A stretch of 64,000 bases of DNA from Dermabacter indicis (GTDB lineage: Bacteria > Actinomycetota > Actinomycetes > Actinomycetales > Dermabacteraceae): positions 209,051 to 273,050 of the forward strand of contig CYUG01000011.1 in NCBI GenBank assembly GCA_001403775.1, written 5' to 3'. The notes under the pieces are model-generated. The model was not told where the DNA came from, did not search any database, and was given only the letters and a program-made list of their open reading frames with translations. Within the stretch, counting starts at the first letter, position 1; each line of letters begins with the position of its first letter. A program made the translations under genes and the position numbers. This document shows positions 25,124-36,327 of the stretch, one piece after another.

Positions 25124-26817
25124 TTTCCACACTTGAAAACACGACCGCGTCGCAGATCAGCGCGAAGCTTCGCGACTTGCGCGAGGAGGAGGGACTCATC
25201 TCTCTCAATCGCGTGGCCACCCTCGTGATCGTGACGCATACCGGTTCGCTCGATGACCCGATTCAAGCGGCCGTGCGAGCGAGCCAGGAGCACCCCGCAC
25301 GCATCATCGTGATCGTGACCGAACACGGCTCGAGACGCGATGCCCTTGACGCGGAGATCCGCGTGGGGACCGACGCAGGCGCGGGTGAGGTCATCATTTT
25401 GCGGGCCCACGGACGCGTGAACGCAGGCCTCGACACCCTCATCACCCCGCTTTTGCTTCCCGATGCCCCCATCGTCACGTGGTGGCCGTACACGCCCCCG
25501 GCGTCGCCTTCGCAGGATCCGCTCGGCGCGATCGCGCAGCGACGCATTACCGACGTTTACCAGTGTGAGAGCCCGAAGTCTTCGCTTTTGCGTCTTGCAC
25601 GAGGCTATAAGAGCGGCGATTCCGATCTCTCGTGGTCGCGCATTACGAACTGGCGTGGCCTCGTGGCTACCGCGTACGACTACCCGCCCGCTGGCACGCC
25701 CACGGCCATCACGATTGAGGGGATCGAAGACAACCCGTCCTCGCTTCTCATGCAGGCGTGGCTCCAGAACTCGCTCGGCGAGGATGTGCCGGTAGAGTTC
25801 AAAGCGGTTGAGGCTGATCATGGCTTGAGCGCGGTGACGCTCCATCGCGAAGACGGCGATATTCGCCTCATGCGCTCAAGCCAGGAAGGCGTCACGATGA
25901 GTCTTCCGGGTAATAATGACGACCAGTTCGTGACGATGCCGAAACGCACGATGTATGACCTCCTGAGCGAGGAATTGCGGCGTCTCGATCCCGATGATGT
26001 CTATGGTGATGTGCTCTCGACGGCGTTCCCCCTCACCGGCAACCCGAGCAGTTTCGCCATTGGCAAACCAGAACCGACCGATGTTTTCAACGCCGACATG
26101 GACGCCGTTGTGAAAGCCGTGGCGAAGGACGCCGTCGCGCGTATTTCCCAGGCGATCGAGGAGCGCGGAATCGCGCACCTCGTGCTCACGGGCGGGCGCG
26201 CGGGTACGGCGACAGCCGAGCGCATCGCGATCTCTCTCGAATTCGCCGAAGTGGACACGTCGAAACTCCACGTGTGGTGGGGCGATGAGCGATTCGTTGC
26301 CGCAAAGTCTTCTGACCGTAATGATCGTCCCGTCATTTCGGCGCTCACGACGGGCGCGGGCATCCCCGTGTACAACGTGCACACGATTCCCGGTTCGGAC
26401 GCCGGCATGAACCTCGACGAGGCTGCCGCGTGGTACGGGCAGCAGCTCACGATTCAGGGTGGCGACGCGGCGTTCACGACACAGGGCGAAGCGTACTTCG
26501 ACGTCCTTCTGCTCGGTGTTGGCCCTGATGGCCACGTGGCCTCACTGTTCCCGGAGCACCGCGATGCGCGTGCGACCTCGGCCTACGCCGTTCCCGTGCG
26601 CAATTCCCCGAAGCCCCCCTCGGAGCGCATCTCACTTTCGTGGCCCGTGCTCAACAGCTCGCGCCACGTGTCGTTCCTCGTCGCGGGCTTCGATAAAGCT
26701 CAAGCAGTGAAAACTGCGCACACGAAGATCGATGCGGAAAAGTGCCCGGCCTCCGCCGTGCGCGGCACCGAATCAACGACGTGGTTCCTCGACAAGGAAG
26801 CTGCGCACTTCCTGTAG
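25120..26817 (+). CDS. opcA-pgl: Fused OpcA (G6PDH assembly protein) and 6-phosphogluconolactonase
   Basis: A single 565-residue frame. Residues 1-305 are OpcA: TLVIVTHTGSLDDPIQAA, HPARIIVIV, PDAPIVTWWPYTPP and DLSWSRITNWRGLVATAYD. Residues about 320-565 are 6-phosphogluconolactonase: HLVLTGGRAGTATAE, KLHVWWGDERFVAAKSSDRN, GVGPDGHVASLFPEH and RISLSWPVLN. In most actinobacteria these are two adjacent genes; here no stop or frameshift separates them. OpcA is needed for full G6PDH activity, and Pgl hydrolyses the lactone G6PDH makes, so the fusion could hold the two steps together. The ATG overlaps the zwf stop by 4 bases. Confidence 0.95.
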   Translation: MISTLENTTASQISAKLRDLREEEGLISLNRVATLVIVTHTGSLDDPIQAAVRASQEHPARIIVIVTEHGSRRDALDAEIRVGTDAGAGEVIILRAHGRVNAGLDTLITPLLLPDAPIVTWWPYTPPASPSQDPLGAIAQRRITDVYQCESPKSSLLRLARGYKSGDSDLSWSRITNWRGLVATAYDYPPAGTPTAITIEGIEDNPSSLLMQAWLQNSLGEDVPVEFKAVEADHGLSAVTLHREDGDIRLMRSSQEGVTMSLPGNNDDQFVTMPKRTMYDLLSEELRRLDPDDVYGDVLSTAFPLTGNPSSFAIGKPEPTDVFNADMDAVVKAVAKDAVARISQAIEERGIAHLVLTGGRAGTATAERIAISLEFAEVDTSKLHVWWGDERFVAAKSSDRNDRPVISALTTGAGIPVYNVHTIPGSDAGMNLDEAAAWYGQQLTIQGGDAAFTTQGEAYFDVLLLGVGPDGHVASLFPEHRDARATSAYAVPVRNSPKPPSERISLSWPVLNSSRHVSFLVAGFDKAQAVKTAHTKIDAEKCPASAVRGTESTTWFLDKEAAHFL

Positions 26818-26824
26818 GCCATGA

Positions 26825-26848
26825 GGGGCCCCTCCTCGGCAGGGCCCC
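26825..26848 (+). other. Hairpin between opcA-pgl and aroD
   Basis: Arms GGGGCCC (26825-26831) and GGGCCCC (26842-26848) start 8 bases after the opcA-pgl stop. No U-run follows, so it may reduce but not stop read-through into aroD. Confidence 0.45.
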
Positions 26849-26869
26849 AGAGAAGTAGGTGAAGACCCC

Positions 26870-27646
26870 ATGACAACGGGCGTGATGATCGGCAGCGTTC
26901 CGCTAGGTGCGGAGAACAAAACAGCGATCATTGCGCCCGTTCTCGGGTCCACGCTCGATGATGTCAGGGACGGTGCTCATGCGGCGAGCGAAGCTCCCGT
27001 GGATATCCTCGAGGTGCGCCTCGATCACGTTCTTGCGGCTTCCAACGCCACCCGCACTCAGGCTGATGAATGTATTCACGCGACGCTTCAGGCCGTGCGT
27101 GAGAGCGCTCCCTCGCTCCCCCTCCTCGCGACGATCCGCACCGCACGCGAGGGTGGCGAATGGAGTGTTTCTGACGACGTCTACGCTGAACTCCTCGGCT
27201 CGATCGTCGGCTCGGGCCTCGCCCATGCCATCGACCTCGAAGTGGCGAGGCACCCCGCCGCGATGAGCGCGGTGCTCGAAGCCTCCGAGAAATCGGGCCT
27301 TCCCGTTGTTCTCTCACGCCACTATTTCGACGCCACGCCCCCGCGCGAGTCGATGCTCGCGATGCTGGAATACATGGCAACTCTCGCGCCCGCCAATCGC
27401 GCCGTCGCGAAGCTCGCTGTCATGCCTCACACACCCGAAGACGTCCTCGCGCTCCTTGGCGCCAGCGTCAAAGCGCGAAATACGCTTGAACACGCCCTCA
27501 TCACAATCGCGATGGGTCGCCTTGGTAAGGTCAGTCGGCTTGCCGGCGGAGTTTTTGGTTCCGACGCGAGCTTTGCCACCGTCGGATCCGAATCTGCCCC
27601 GGGCCAGATGAGCGCTCACACACTCGCGGCCCTCCTCGAGCGCTAG
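26870..27646 (+). CDS. aroD: 3-Dehydroquinate dehydratase, type I
   Basis: A 258-residue class I aldolase-type dehydroquinase. VDILEVRLDHV (substrate-binding Glu and Arg) is near residue 44, the general-base His is in VVLSRHYFDAT, the Schiff-base Lys is in RAVAKLAVMP, and the closing signature is GKVSRLAGGVFGSDASFATV. It dehydrates 3-dehydroquinate in the shikimate pathway. Many actinobacteria use the unrelated type II enzyme (aroQ), so the type I choice is notable. It sits 52 bases downstream of the pentose-phosphate genes, on the same strand. Confidence 0.93.
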   Translation: MTTGVMIGSVPLGAENKTAIIAPVLGSTLDDVRDGAHAASEAPVDILEVRLDHVLAASNATRTQADECIHATLQAVRESAPSLPLLATIRTAREGGEWSVSDDVYAELLGSIVGSGLAHAIDLEVARHPAAMSAVLEASEKSGLPVVLSRHYFDATPPRESMLAMLEYMATLAPANRAVAKLAVMPHTPEDVLALLGASVKARNTLEHALITIAMGRLGKVSRLAGGVFGSDASFATVGSESAPGQMSAHTLAALLER

Positions 27647-27661
27647 TGCTTTCGGACGCCA

Positions 27662-27744
27662 CGGGCGGCCCCTCGTAAAACCGAGCAGCTCCCTCTAAAA
27701 ACCTGGCAGCCCCTCTAAGAACCGGGCGGCCGCCCTCTTAAAAT
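27662..27744. repeat. Four-copy degenerate tandem repeat, about 21 bp
   Basis: Four units at 27662-27681, 27682-27702, 27703-27722 and 27723-27744 share the pattern CGGGCGGCC-CCTCTAAAAAC with point changes and one- or two-base length shifts. The array begins 16 bases after the aroD stop, in the gap between convergent aroD and secG. Nothing else is seen in 27647-27839. Confidence 0.75.
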
Positions 27745-27839
27745 CGGAGTCAATCCTCGTCAAGGGTGGGGGTGGGAGATGAGGGGCTGGGTCGACGCGA
27801 GTGGGCGCCTGAAAACGAGCGCGAGACACCCGATGACGC

Positions 27840-28082
27840 TTAGATAAAGCGTTCAAGCACCGCGATGCCGATCGCACTGCCGAGCCACACCACACCAACG
27901 ATGGTCGTGATGATGTTGAGATTGCGTTCGGCCACACCCGAGGATCCCGCACCGGTCGAGATGCCACCGCCGAACATGTCGGAGAGACCGCCGCCACGCC
28001 CCTTGTGCATGAGGATGAACATCATGAGCAGAAGACTCGTGATCGCAAGAAGAACGAAGAGTGCGATCTTCAGAATTTCCAT
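27840..28082 (-). CDS. secG: Preprotein translocase subunit SecG
   Basis: An 80-residue protein with two membrane helices (ILKIALFVLLAITSLLLMMF and IITTIVGVVWLGSAIGIAVL) joined by a Gly-rich loop, LMHKGRGGGLSDMFGGG, the family hallmark. It belongs to the SecYEG channel. Placement downstream of tpiA is the usual actinobacterial order; here a terminator-like hairpin separates the two. Confidence 0.95.
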   Translation of the reverse strand: MEILKIALFVLLAITSLLLMMFILMHKGRGGGLSDMFGGGISTGAGSSGVAERNLNIITTIVGVVWLGSAIGIAVLERFI

Positions 28083-28123
28083 GACCGGGAGAATCCTTCG
28101 ATTGAAAAACGGGCAACGACGTT

Positions 28124-28167
28124 AACAATACGCTACGCGGCCCAACCGATGGCCGAGCCGCGTAGCG
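28124..28167 (-). terminator. Terminator downstream of tpiA
   Basis: Perfect 11-bp stem CGCTACGCGGC (28131-28141) and GCCGCGTAGCG (28157-28167) with a 15-base loop. Read on the minus strand it is followed by TATTGTTAAC. It probably ends the gap-pgk-tpiA message before secG. Confidence 0.7.
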
Positions 28168-28190
28168 CAGGAGTCAGTTCGTGAGCGAAA

Positions 28191-28973
28191 TCAAGCAGCC
28201 ACGTTGTAGGTGGCGATCTTCGCGAACTCATCAGCCTTGAGCGACGCACCGCCCACGAGGGCGCCGTCGACATCGGCCTGCTGCATGAGGTCCACAATCG
28301 AGGAGGACTTCACCGAGCCACCATAGAGCACGCGCACGGCGTCGGCAACCTCGTCGCCGAACTTCGTGGCGAGCAGGTCGCGGATCTCGTGGCACACTTC
28401 CTGGGCGTCCTCGCTCGTGGCGACTTCGCCGGTGCCGATGGCCCACACGGGCTCGTACGCGATAACGACCTTCTTGACCTCATCAGCCGAGAGCCCTTCG
28501 AGACCGCCCTCGACCTGGGCCAGGGTGTACTCGACGTGCTTGCCGGCCTTGCGCTCTTCGAGGGGTTCACCCACGCAGAGGATGGGCGAAAGCTCGTTGG
28601 CGAGAGCAGCCTTAACCTTGGCGTTCGTGATCTGCTCCGTCTCGCCGTGGTACTGGCGGCGCTCCGAGTGGCCAACGGCCGCGTAGGTCGCGCCGAGAGC
28701 CTTGAGCATCGTGCCCGAGACTTCGCCCGTGTACGCGCCCGACTCGTGCTCCGAGATGTCCTGGCCACCGAAGGCGATACCGGAATCCGCGCCATCGAGA
28801 ACCGTCTGCACCGTGCGGATATCCACGAAAGGAGGAAGGACGGCGACCTCAACAGCATCGGTCTTGTGACCGGCTTCCTTGAGGTTCTCAACGAGATCCT
28901 CAAGAAGTGCCTGCGCCTCGATGTAGGTGAGGTTCATCTTCCAGTTACCTGCGATAAGCGGTGTACGAGTCAT
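28191..28973 (-). CDS. tpiA: Triosephosphate isomerase
   Basis: A 260-residue TIM barrel. Lys12 is in AGNWKMN, the catalytic His in [14 protein letters not shown], and the catalytic Glu in [13 protein letters not shown]; the phosphate loop is [13 protein letters not shown] 28973 is preferred over GTG 28979 because GAGGAG lies eight bases ahead of the ATG but only two ahead of the GTG. It interconverts glyceraldehyde-3-phosphate and dihydroxyacetone phosphate. The start is two bases after the pgk stop. Confidence 0.96.
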   Translation of the reverse strand: MTRTPLIAGNWKMNLTYIEAQALLEDLVENLKEAGHKTDAVEVAVLPPFVDIRTVQTVLDGADSGIAFGGQDISEHESGAYTGEVSGTMLKALGATYAAVGHSERRQYHGETEQITNAKVKAALANELSPILCVGEPLEERKAGKHVEYTLAQVEGGLEGLSADEVKKVVIAYEPVWAIGTGEVATSEDAQEVCHEIRDLLATKFGDEVADAVRVLYGGSVKSSSIVDLMQQADVDGALVGGASLKADEFAKIATYNVAA

Positions 28974-28975
28974 AA

Positions 28976-30172
<1,197 letters not shown>

Positions 30173-30243
30173 GGTCACATCCTTATGAAAGGTGCGGGGC
30201 GGCAATTGCTCACCCCGTGTGGGCGACAAAGCCCGGGTGAACG

Positions 30244-30283
30244 AAGGGCCCGCGCCCACAGCCATGCCGTGACGCGGACCCTT
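30244..30283 (-). other. Hairpin between gap and pgk
   Basis: AAGGGCCCGCG (30244-30254) pairs with CGCGGACCCTT (30273-30283) apart from one mismatched position. It lies in the 145-base gap between gap and pgk. No proper U-run follows, so an mRNA-processing or partial attenuation role fits better than full termination. Confidence 0.45.
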
Positions 30284-30317
30284 CATTGAGGTACTCAAAA
30301 TTGAGCGATGGTGAGAA

Positions 30318-31415
<1,098 letters not shown>

Positions 31416-31459
31416 TTAACTCTATCAACGTTGTGACGCGAGGCTCACAGGAAGCTGGG

Positions 31460-31481
31460 CGAAAAGACACGCCTTGAGGCG
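31460..31481 (-). terminator. Short terminator downstream of whiA
   Basis: On the minus strand, CGCCT-CA-AGGCG (31470-31481) is followed by TGTCTTTTCG. It lies just after the whiA stop and separates the uvrA-to-whiA genes from gap. The two-base loop makes the hairpin short, so confidence is limited. Confidence 0.5.
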
Positions 31482-31487
31482 GCTTTT

Positions 31488-32471
31488 TTATTCTCCATCT
31501 AACATTTCGGGACCAAGGTTCGCCTCGGTTCCCGGAATGCCGCGCTCCTCCGCAGTCTTGTCGGCGAGCGCAAGAAGACGGCGGATCCTCCCCGCGACCG
31601 CGTCCTTCGTCATGGGGGGATCGGCGAGTTGCCCGAGCTCTTCGAGGCTCGCTTGCCGATGCTCAATGCGCAATTGGCCGGCAGCTCGCAAGTGGTCGGG
31701 AATGTCGTCGCCGAGGATCTCCAGTGCTCGTTCCACGCGAGCTCCCGCAGCAACCGCGGCTCGCGCCGATCGCCGCAAATTAGCGTCGTCAAAGTTCGCG
31801 AGGCGATTCGCGGTAGCGCGCACTTCGCGCTTTGAGCGCTTGTCGTTCCACAGCGCCGCGGTCTTCTCCGCGCCCATGAGCCTGAGCATCTGCCCAATCG
31901 CCTCACCGTCGCGGATGACAACGCGATCGGTTCCGCGGACTTCTTTCGACTTCGCCTGGATCCCGAGTCGCCTTGCCGACCCGACCATGGCGAGCGCCAC
32001 TTCGGAGCCGGGGCACGTGAGTTCAAGTGCCGCGCTGCGGCCCGGTTCGGTGAGGCTCCCGTGCGCGAGGAACGCCCCGCGCCACGCGGCAGCCTGGTCC
32101 TCGGTGCTACCGCCCACGACGAGAGGCGGGAGACCGCGCACTGGACGCGAGCGCGAATCGAGCAAACCGGTCTGCTTCGCGAACATCGCTCCATCGGAAA
32201 GAACGCGCACGATGTAGCGAGTCGAGCGTCGGATCCCCGAGGCCGCGAGCACGGTGACCTCGCTTGCGTGGCCGTAGAGATCGGCCACGGAGGTCTTGAG
32301 CCTTCGCGCACTCGCCGACTGGTCGAGCTCGGCCTCGATCGACACGCGGCCACCCACGAGGTGGAGCCCACCGGCGAAGCGCAAAAGGGTCGCCACCTCG
32401 GCTTTGCGCGCGCTCACACGCGTCACTTCGAGATGGGAGAGCTCCTCCTTGACATCGGCAGTCAGGGCCAT
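31488..32471 (-). CDS. whiA: Sporulation/cell-division regulator WhiA
   Basis: A 327-residue protein. The N-terminal part resembles LAGLIDADG homing endonucleases ([40 protein letters not shown]) and the C-terminal part is a helix-turn-helix ([31 protein letters not shown]). WhiA binds DNA and coordinates growth and division in actinobacteria. ATG 32471 follows AAGGA and is one base from the yvcK stop. Confidence 0.95.
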   Translation of the reverse strand: MALTADVKEELSHLEVTRVSARKAEVATLLRFAGGLHLVGGRVSIEAELDQSASARRLKTSVADLYGHASEVTVLAASGIRRSTRYIVRVLSDGAMFAKQTGLLDSRSRPVRGLPPLVVGGSTEDQAAAWRGAFLAHGSLTEPGRSAALELTCPGSEVALAMVGSARRLGIQAKSKEVRGTDRVVIRDGEAIGQMLRLMGAEKTAALWNDKRSKREVRATANRLANFDDANLRRSARAAVAAGARVERALEILGDDIPDHLRAAGQLRIEHRQASLEELGQLADPPMTKDAVAGRIRRLLALADKTAEERGIPGTEANLGPEMLDGE

Positions 32472-32472
32472 T

Positions 32473-33489
32473 TCAGTCCTTCCGTGGGTAGTTGAAAACG
32501 CCATTAAACACGTCGCGATATGCGGTCGCGAGTCGAAGCGGGTCGTGAGTGGGTTTCCCGGCGCCCGTCGAGACCATGCGCATCAGCACGTCGATACCGC
32601 GCTCATGCGCCGCGCGGATGAGCGCTTCCCCACCGTCGGGTTCGGCGGAGGGGTCGGCAACGAGGGCGTCAAAACTGAGATCGGGCGCGGCATCACACAC
32701 GATGGTTAAGAGGTCAACGCTGGTGAGTCCGACGGTTTCCGAGCGTCCCGCCGCGAGGTTCATCGTAAGTACTTTGCGCGCCTTGGTGTGGGTGATCGCC
32801 TCGCGCAGCTCGGGGATTTTCACGTGCGGGAGCACGGATGTGTACCAGCTGCCGGGACCGATGACGAGCCATTCGGCTTCGTTAATCGAGTCGAGCACCT
32901 CGCGGGCAATTTCGGGCTCCGGCGGGATGATGCGCACTGCCTCAACGTGGCCGGTCGTTGCCGCGACGTTCGCTTGGCCGCGGATTGTGCGGGTTCCCTC
33001 CCCCGGCAGCGAGACGAGAGCCTCGATGTCGAGGGGTTCGAGGGCCATGGGCAGCACGCGGCCCGACGTTCCCAGCAGCTCGCCGACGTAGTCGAGGGCG
33101 GCAATGGGGTCGTCGAGAAGCTGCCAGAGCGCAACGATCAGGAGATTACCGAGCGAGTGTCCGTTAAGTTCGCCGTCGGAAGTGAAACGGTGCTGGACGA
33201 CGTCGCGCCATGTTACGCCCCACTCCGAGTCTTCGCACAGGGCTGAAAGTGCCATGCGGAGATCGCCGGGAGGGAGAATCGGCATCTCGGCACGCAGACG
33301 GCCTGAAGAGCCCCCGTTATCGGCAACCGTGACGACGGCGGTCAGGTCACGCGTGAGGTGCCGAAGCGCATTGAGGCTTGCCGAGAGTCCGTGCCCGCCG
33401 CCAAAAGCCACGACTTTTGGCCCGCGCGTGCGGCTGCGCAAAGGCGTGGGCATGAGCGAGGACGTACGCCTCGGGACATTGGCACTCAT
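32473..33489 (-). CDS. yvcK: Gluconeogenesis factor YvcK-family protein
   Basis: A 338-residue protein of the CofD/YvcK fold: [20 protein letters not shown] near residue 25, [29 protein letters not shown] and [16 protein letters not shown]. In Bacillus and Mycobacterium the homologue (CuvA) binds UDP-sugars and links carbon source to wall synthesis. A conserved partner of rapZ and whiA, it lies five bases after rapZ. Confidence 0.93.
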   Translation of the reverse strand: MSANVPRRTSSLMPTPLRSRTRGPKVVAFGGGHGLSASLNALRHLTRDLTAVVTVADNGGSSGRLRAEMPILPPGDLRMALSALCEDSEWGVTWRDVVQHRFTSDGELNGHSLGNLLIVALWQLLDDPIAALDYVGELLGTSGRVLPMALEPLDIEALVSLPGEGTRTIRGQANVAATTGHVEAVRIIPPEPEIAREVLDSINEAEWLVIGPGSWYTSVLPHVKIPELREAITHTKARKVLTMNLAAGRSETVGLTSVDLLTIVCDAAPDLSFDALVADPSAEPDGGEALIRAAHERGIDVLMRMVSTGAGKPTHDPLRLATAYRDVFNGVFNYPRKD

Positions 33490-33494
33490 GGTGG

Positions 33495-34418
33495 CTACTC
33501 TCGGCCGAGGTCACGGTGGCGCACGCGCACGGGATAGCCGAGCTTACGCAGCTCGTCGCCAACGATTTCCGCAATGGCGACAGAGCGATGCTTGCCGCCG
33601 GTGCAGCCGATTGCTACGGCGGCAAACTGCTTGTTCTCTTCGCGGTAACCGCGAAGGACGGGAGCGAGCATGTCAACGTAACGTGCAATGAATTCCTGGG
33701 CATTTGCCTGCTGAAGCACGTAGTCAGCGACCTCTTTGTCCACGCCGCGCTTGTCGCGAAGCTCCGGAACCCAGTACGGGTTAGGCAAGAAGCGAACGTC
33801 GGCGACGTAGTCGGATTCGATGGGGATTCCGTACTTGAAACCGAAGCTCATGACGTTCACGGTCACGGTGTGGTCATCGCCCTTGCCAAACTCCCTGCGC
33901 ATACGCATCGACAGCTGATGGACGTTGAGCGGCGAGGTGTCGATGACGATGTCGGCCATACGGCGAAGCGGAGCGAGCTGCTCGCGTTCGCGGCGGATTC
34001 CCTCGAGCACGCCTTCCTCTCCCTGAAGCGGGTGGGGGCGGCGTACCGAATCGAAACGGCGCACGAGGGTGTCCTGATCGGCGCTCAAGAACACGAGGCG
34101 CGTACGCACCTCTTGCTCGCGCAGGTCTTGAATGACCTCGGGGAGGTCGTTAAAGAAGGGGCCCGAGCGCGGGTCGGTCACGACGGCAAAACGATTGGCG
34201 CGCCCCACGGCCTGCGACTGAAGATCGAAAAGCGTGCGGATCAACTGCGGGGCAATGTTGTAGACGACGTACCAACCCATGTCCTCGAGGGCGTGGGCGG
34301 CAGTTTCGCGGCCTGCGCCCGCGAGTCCCGTGATAATAACGATTTCCGGGGACACGCCGCTGGGGTCCGACGCCTGCCCGACCTCGGCGCTGCTCACGTC
34401 TTTCGCGTTCTCACTCAA
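33495..34418 (-). CDS. rapZ: RapZ-family nucleotide-binding protein
   Basis: A 307-residue P-loop protein. The N-terminal motif is [20 protein letters not shown], where the usual Lys-Ser is Arg-Glu, so nucleotide binding may be altered. The C-terminal domain has [38 protein letters not shown] and [15 protein letters not shown]. In E. coli RapZ senses glucosamine-6-phosphate through small RNAs; the actinobacterial role is less clear. The start overlaps the uvrC end by 8 bases. Confidence 0.92.
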   Translation of the reverse strand: MSENAKDVSSAEVGQASDPSGVSPEIVIITGLAGAGRETAAHALEDMGWYVVYNIAPQLIRTLFDLQSQAVGRANRFAVVTDPRSGPFFNDLPEVIQDLREQEVRTRLVFLSADQDTLVRRFDSVRRPHPLQGEEGVLEGIRREREQLAPLRRMADIVIDTSPLNVHQLSMRMRREFGKGDDHTVTVNVMSFGFKYGIPIESDYVADVRFLPNPYWVPELRDKRGVDKEVADYVLQQANAQEFIARYVDMLAPVLRGYREENKQFAAVAIGCTGGKHRSVAIAEIVGDELRKLGYPVRVRHRDLGRE

Positions 34419-36327
34419 GAATCTCTCCCGTCGTCACATTTACCGCTGGTGCCCGCTCTTCGGATTGTAGTGCGGCGTGGATGGTTGCCGCGAGTGAGCT
34501 GCCGATACCGGGAACACTCTCGAGATCTTCCGGGCGCGCCTTACGAATGGCGTCGACGGTCGTGAATCGGTCGAGGAGCGCCCGACTGCGGCTCGGCCCG
34601 AGTCCCGGTATTTCGTCGAGTACGCTCTCCTGCATCGAGCGTCCGCGCTTTGAGCGGTGGAAGGTGATCGCAAAGCGGTGTGCTTCATCGCGAAGGCGCT
34701 GAATGAGAAAGAGCGCCTCCGAGGTGCGCGGGAGGATAAGCGGGTAGTCGTCGCCCGGCACCCACACTTCTTCGAGGCGCTTGGCGATGCCGATGAGGGC
34801 GATGTCGGTGATGCCCATGTCGTCCATGACCCGCTTTGCAGCATTGACCTGCGGGAGGCCACCGTCGACGATGATGAGATTCGGCGGGTAGGCGAAGCGC
34901 GTTGCGGAGGGATCGATAGCCTCGCCGCTCGTGCGTGCAGCTTTTTGTTCGAGGTGGTGGCGGAGTCGGCGCCGCATGACGTCCTCCATGCTCGCCGTAT
35001 CGTCCCTCGCGGCTTCTCCCGAGATCGAGAACCGGCGGTACTCGCTCTTGCGTGGGAGGCCGTCCTCGAACACGACCATCGAGCCCACGACGTTCGTGCC
35101 TTGCGAGTGGGAGATGTCGAAGCATTCGATGCGCAAAGGAGCATCGTCCATCCCGAGCGCTTCTCCGAGCTCTTCGAGCGCCTTCGATCGCGAGGTGAGG
35201 TCCCCGGTGCGGCGGAGTTTCCCGAGACGCATCGCTTCCTTCGCGTTGGCGCTCACGGTTTCGAGAAGCGCTTTCTTTTCCCCACGTGCAGGAACGCGAA
35301 TGTCGATGCTTTGGCGTCCGAGGAGCGCGCGGATTTCTTCGGGCCGGGACGGCATGTGCGTCACGAGGATCTCGTGGGGTGGCTTCGTATCGGTGCCTTC
35401 GTACAGCTGCGTGAGGGCCCGCTCCATCAGCTCCGCGGGCCCGGAATCGTCGAGCAGCTCGGCGACCCACCCACGCTGGCCGCGAATGCGCCCGCCGCGC
35501 ACGTGAAACACTTGAACGCTCGCCTCGAGTTCATCGAGTTCGAGGGCCACGAGATCGGCGTCGGTCGCGTCGGAGAGCACGACGGAGTTCTTCTCCATGA
35601 CTTTTTCGAGCGCGGCAAGATCGTCGCGGTACCGGGCTGCGGCCTCGTAGTCCATTTCGGCCGCGGCTGCCTTCATTTTTGCCCGACGATCCCTCACGAA
35701 CGCACCGGTATTGCCGTCCATGAACGCGACGAAGTTCTCCGCGAGTTCGCGGTGCTCTTCAACGCTGACGTTGCCGACGCACGGAGCGGCGCACTTCCCA
35801 ATAAATCCGAGGAGGCACGGCCTGCCGGACTTCTCCGCGCGGTTGTAAACGCCCTGCGTGCAGGTCCGCACAGGGAACACCCGCAAGAGAAGATCAAGCG
35901 TTTCGCGAATCGCCCACACGTGGGCGTACGGACCGAAAGAACGATCGGATTTATGGCGTTCCTTGCGGGTGATCATCGCACGGGGGACCTTGTTGCCCAT
36001 CGTGACAACGAGGAAGGGATAGGACTTATCGTCGCGGAACTTCACATTGAAACGTGGCTCGAATTCCTTGATCCACGTGTACTCGAGCGTGAGCGCCTCG
36101 ACATCGCTTGTCACGACCGTCCATTGCACCTGGCTCGCGGTCGTCACCATTTTTTGGGTGCGCGGGTGCAAATGCGTGATGTCCTGAAAGTAGCTGCTCA
36201 GGCGCTGGCGAAGGTTCTTCGCCTTCCCCACGTAGATGACCCTCGAGTCAGGATCAAGAAATCGATAGACACCGGGATCCGTCGGAATAGACCCCGGCGC
36301 CGGACGGTACGTCGCCGGGTCGGCCAT
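34411..36327 (-). CDS. uvrC: Excinuclease ABC subunit C
   Basis: A 638-residue nuclease. The N-terminal GIY-YIG domain reads [20 protein letters not shown] (3' incision). A UVR motif ([19 protein letters not shown]) lies near residue 210 for UvrB contact. The RNase H-like 5' nuclease half has [20 protein letters not shown], and the tail ends in paired helix-hairpin-helix segments ([32 protein letters not shown]). The start shares a TAATG with the uvrA stop. Confidence 0.97.
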   Translation of the reverse strand: MADPATYRPAPGSIPTDPGVYRFLDPDSRVIYVGKAKNLRQRLSSYFQDITHLHPRTQKMVTTASQVQWTVVTSDVEALTLEYTWIKEFEPRFNVKFRDDKSYPFLVVTMGNKVPRAMITRKERHKSDRSFGPYAHVWAIRETLDLLLRVFPVRTCTQGVYNRAEKSGRPCLLGFIGKCAAPCVGNVSVEEHRELAENFVAFMDGNTGAFVRDRRAKMKAAAAEMDYEAAARYRDDLAALEKVMEKNSVVLSDATDADLVALELDELEASVQVFHVRGGRIRGQRGWVAELLDDSGPAELMERALTQLYEGTDTKPPHEILVTHMPSRPEEIRALLGRQSIDIRVPARGEKKALLETVSANAKEAMRLGKLRRTGDLTSRSKALEELGEALGMDDAPLRIECFDISHSQGTNVVGSMVVFEDGLPRKSEYRRFSISGEAARDDTASMEDVMRRRLRHHLEQKAARTSGEAIDPSATRFAYPPNLIIVDGGLPQVNAAKRVMDDMGITDIALIGIAKRLEEVWVPGDDYPLILPRTSEALFLIQRLRDEAHRFAITFHRSKRGRSMQESVLDEIPGLGPSRSRALLDRFTTVDAIRKARPEDLESVPGIGSSLAATIHAALQSEERAPAVNVTTGEILE

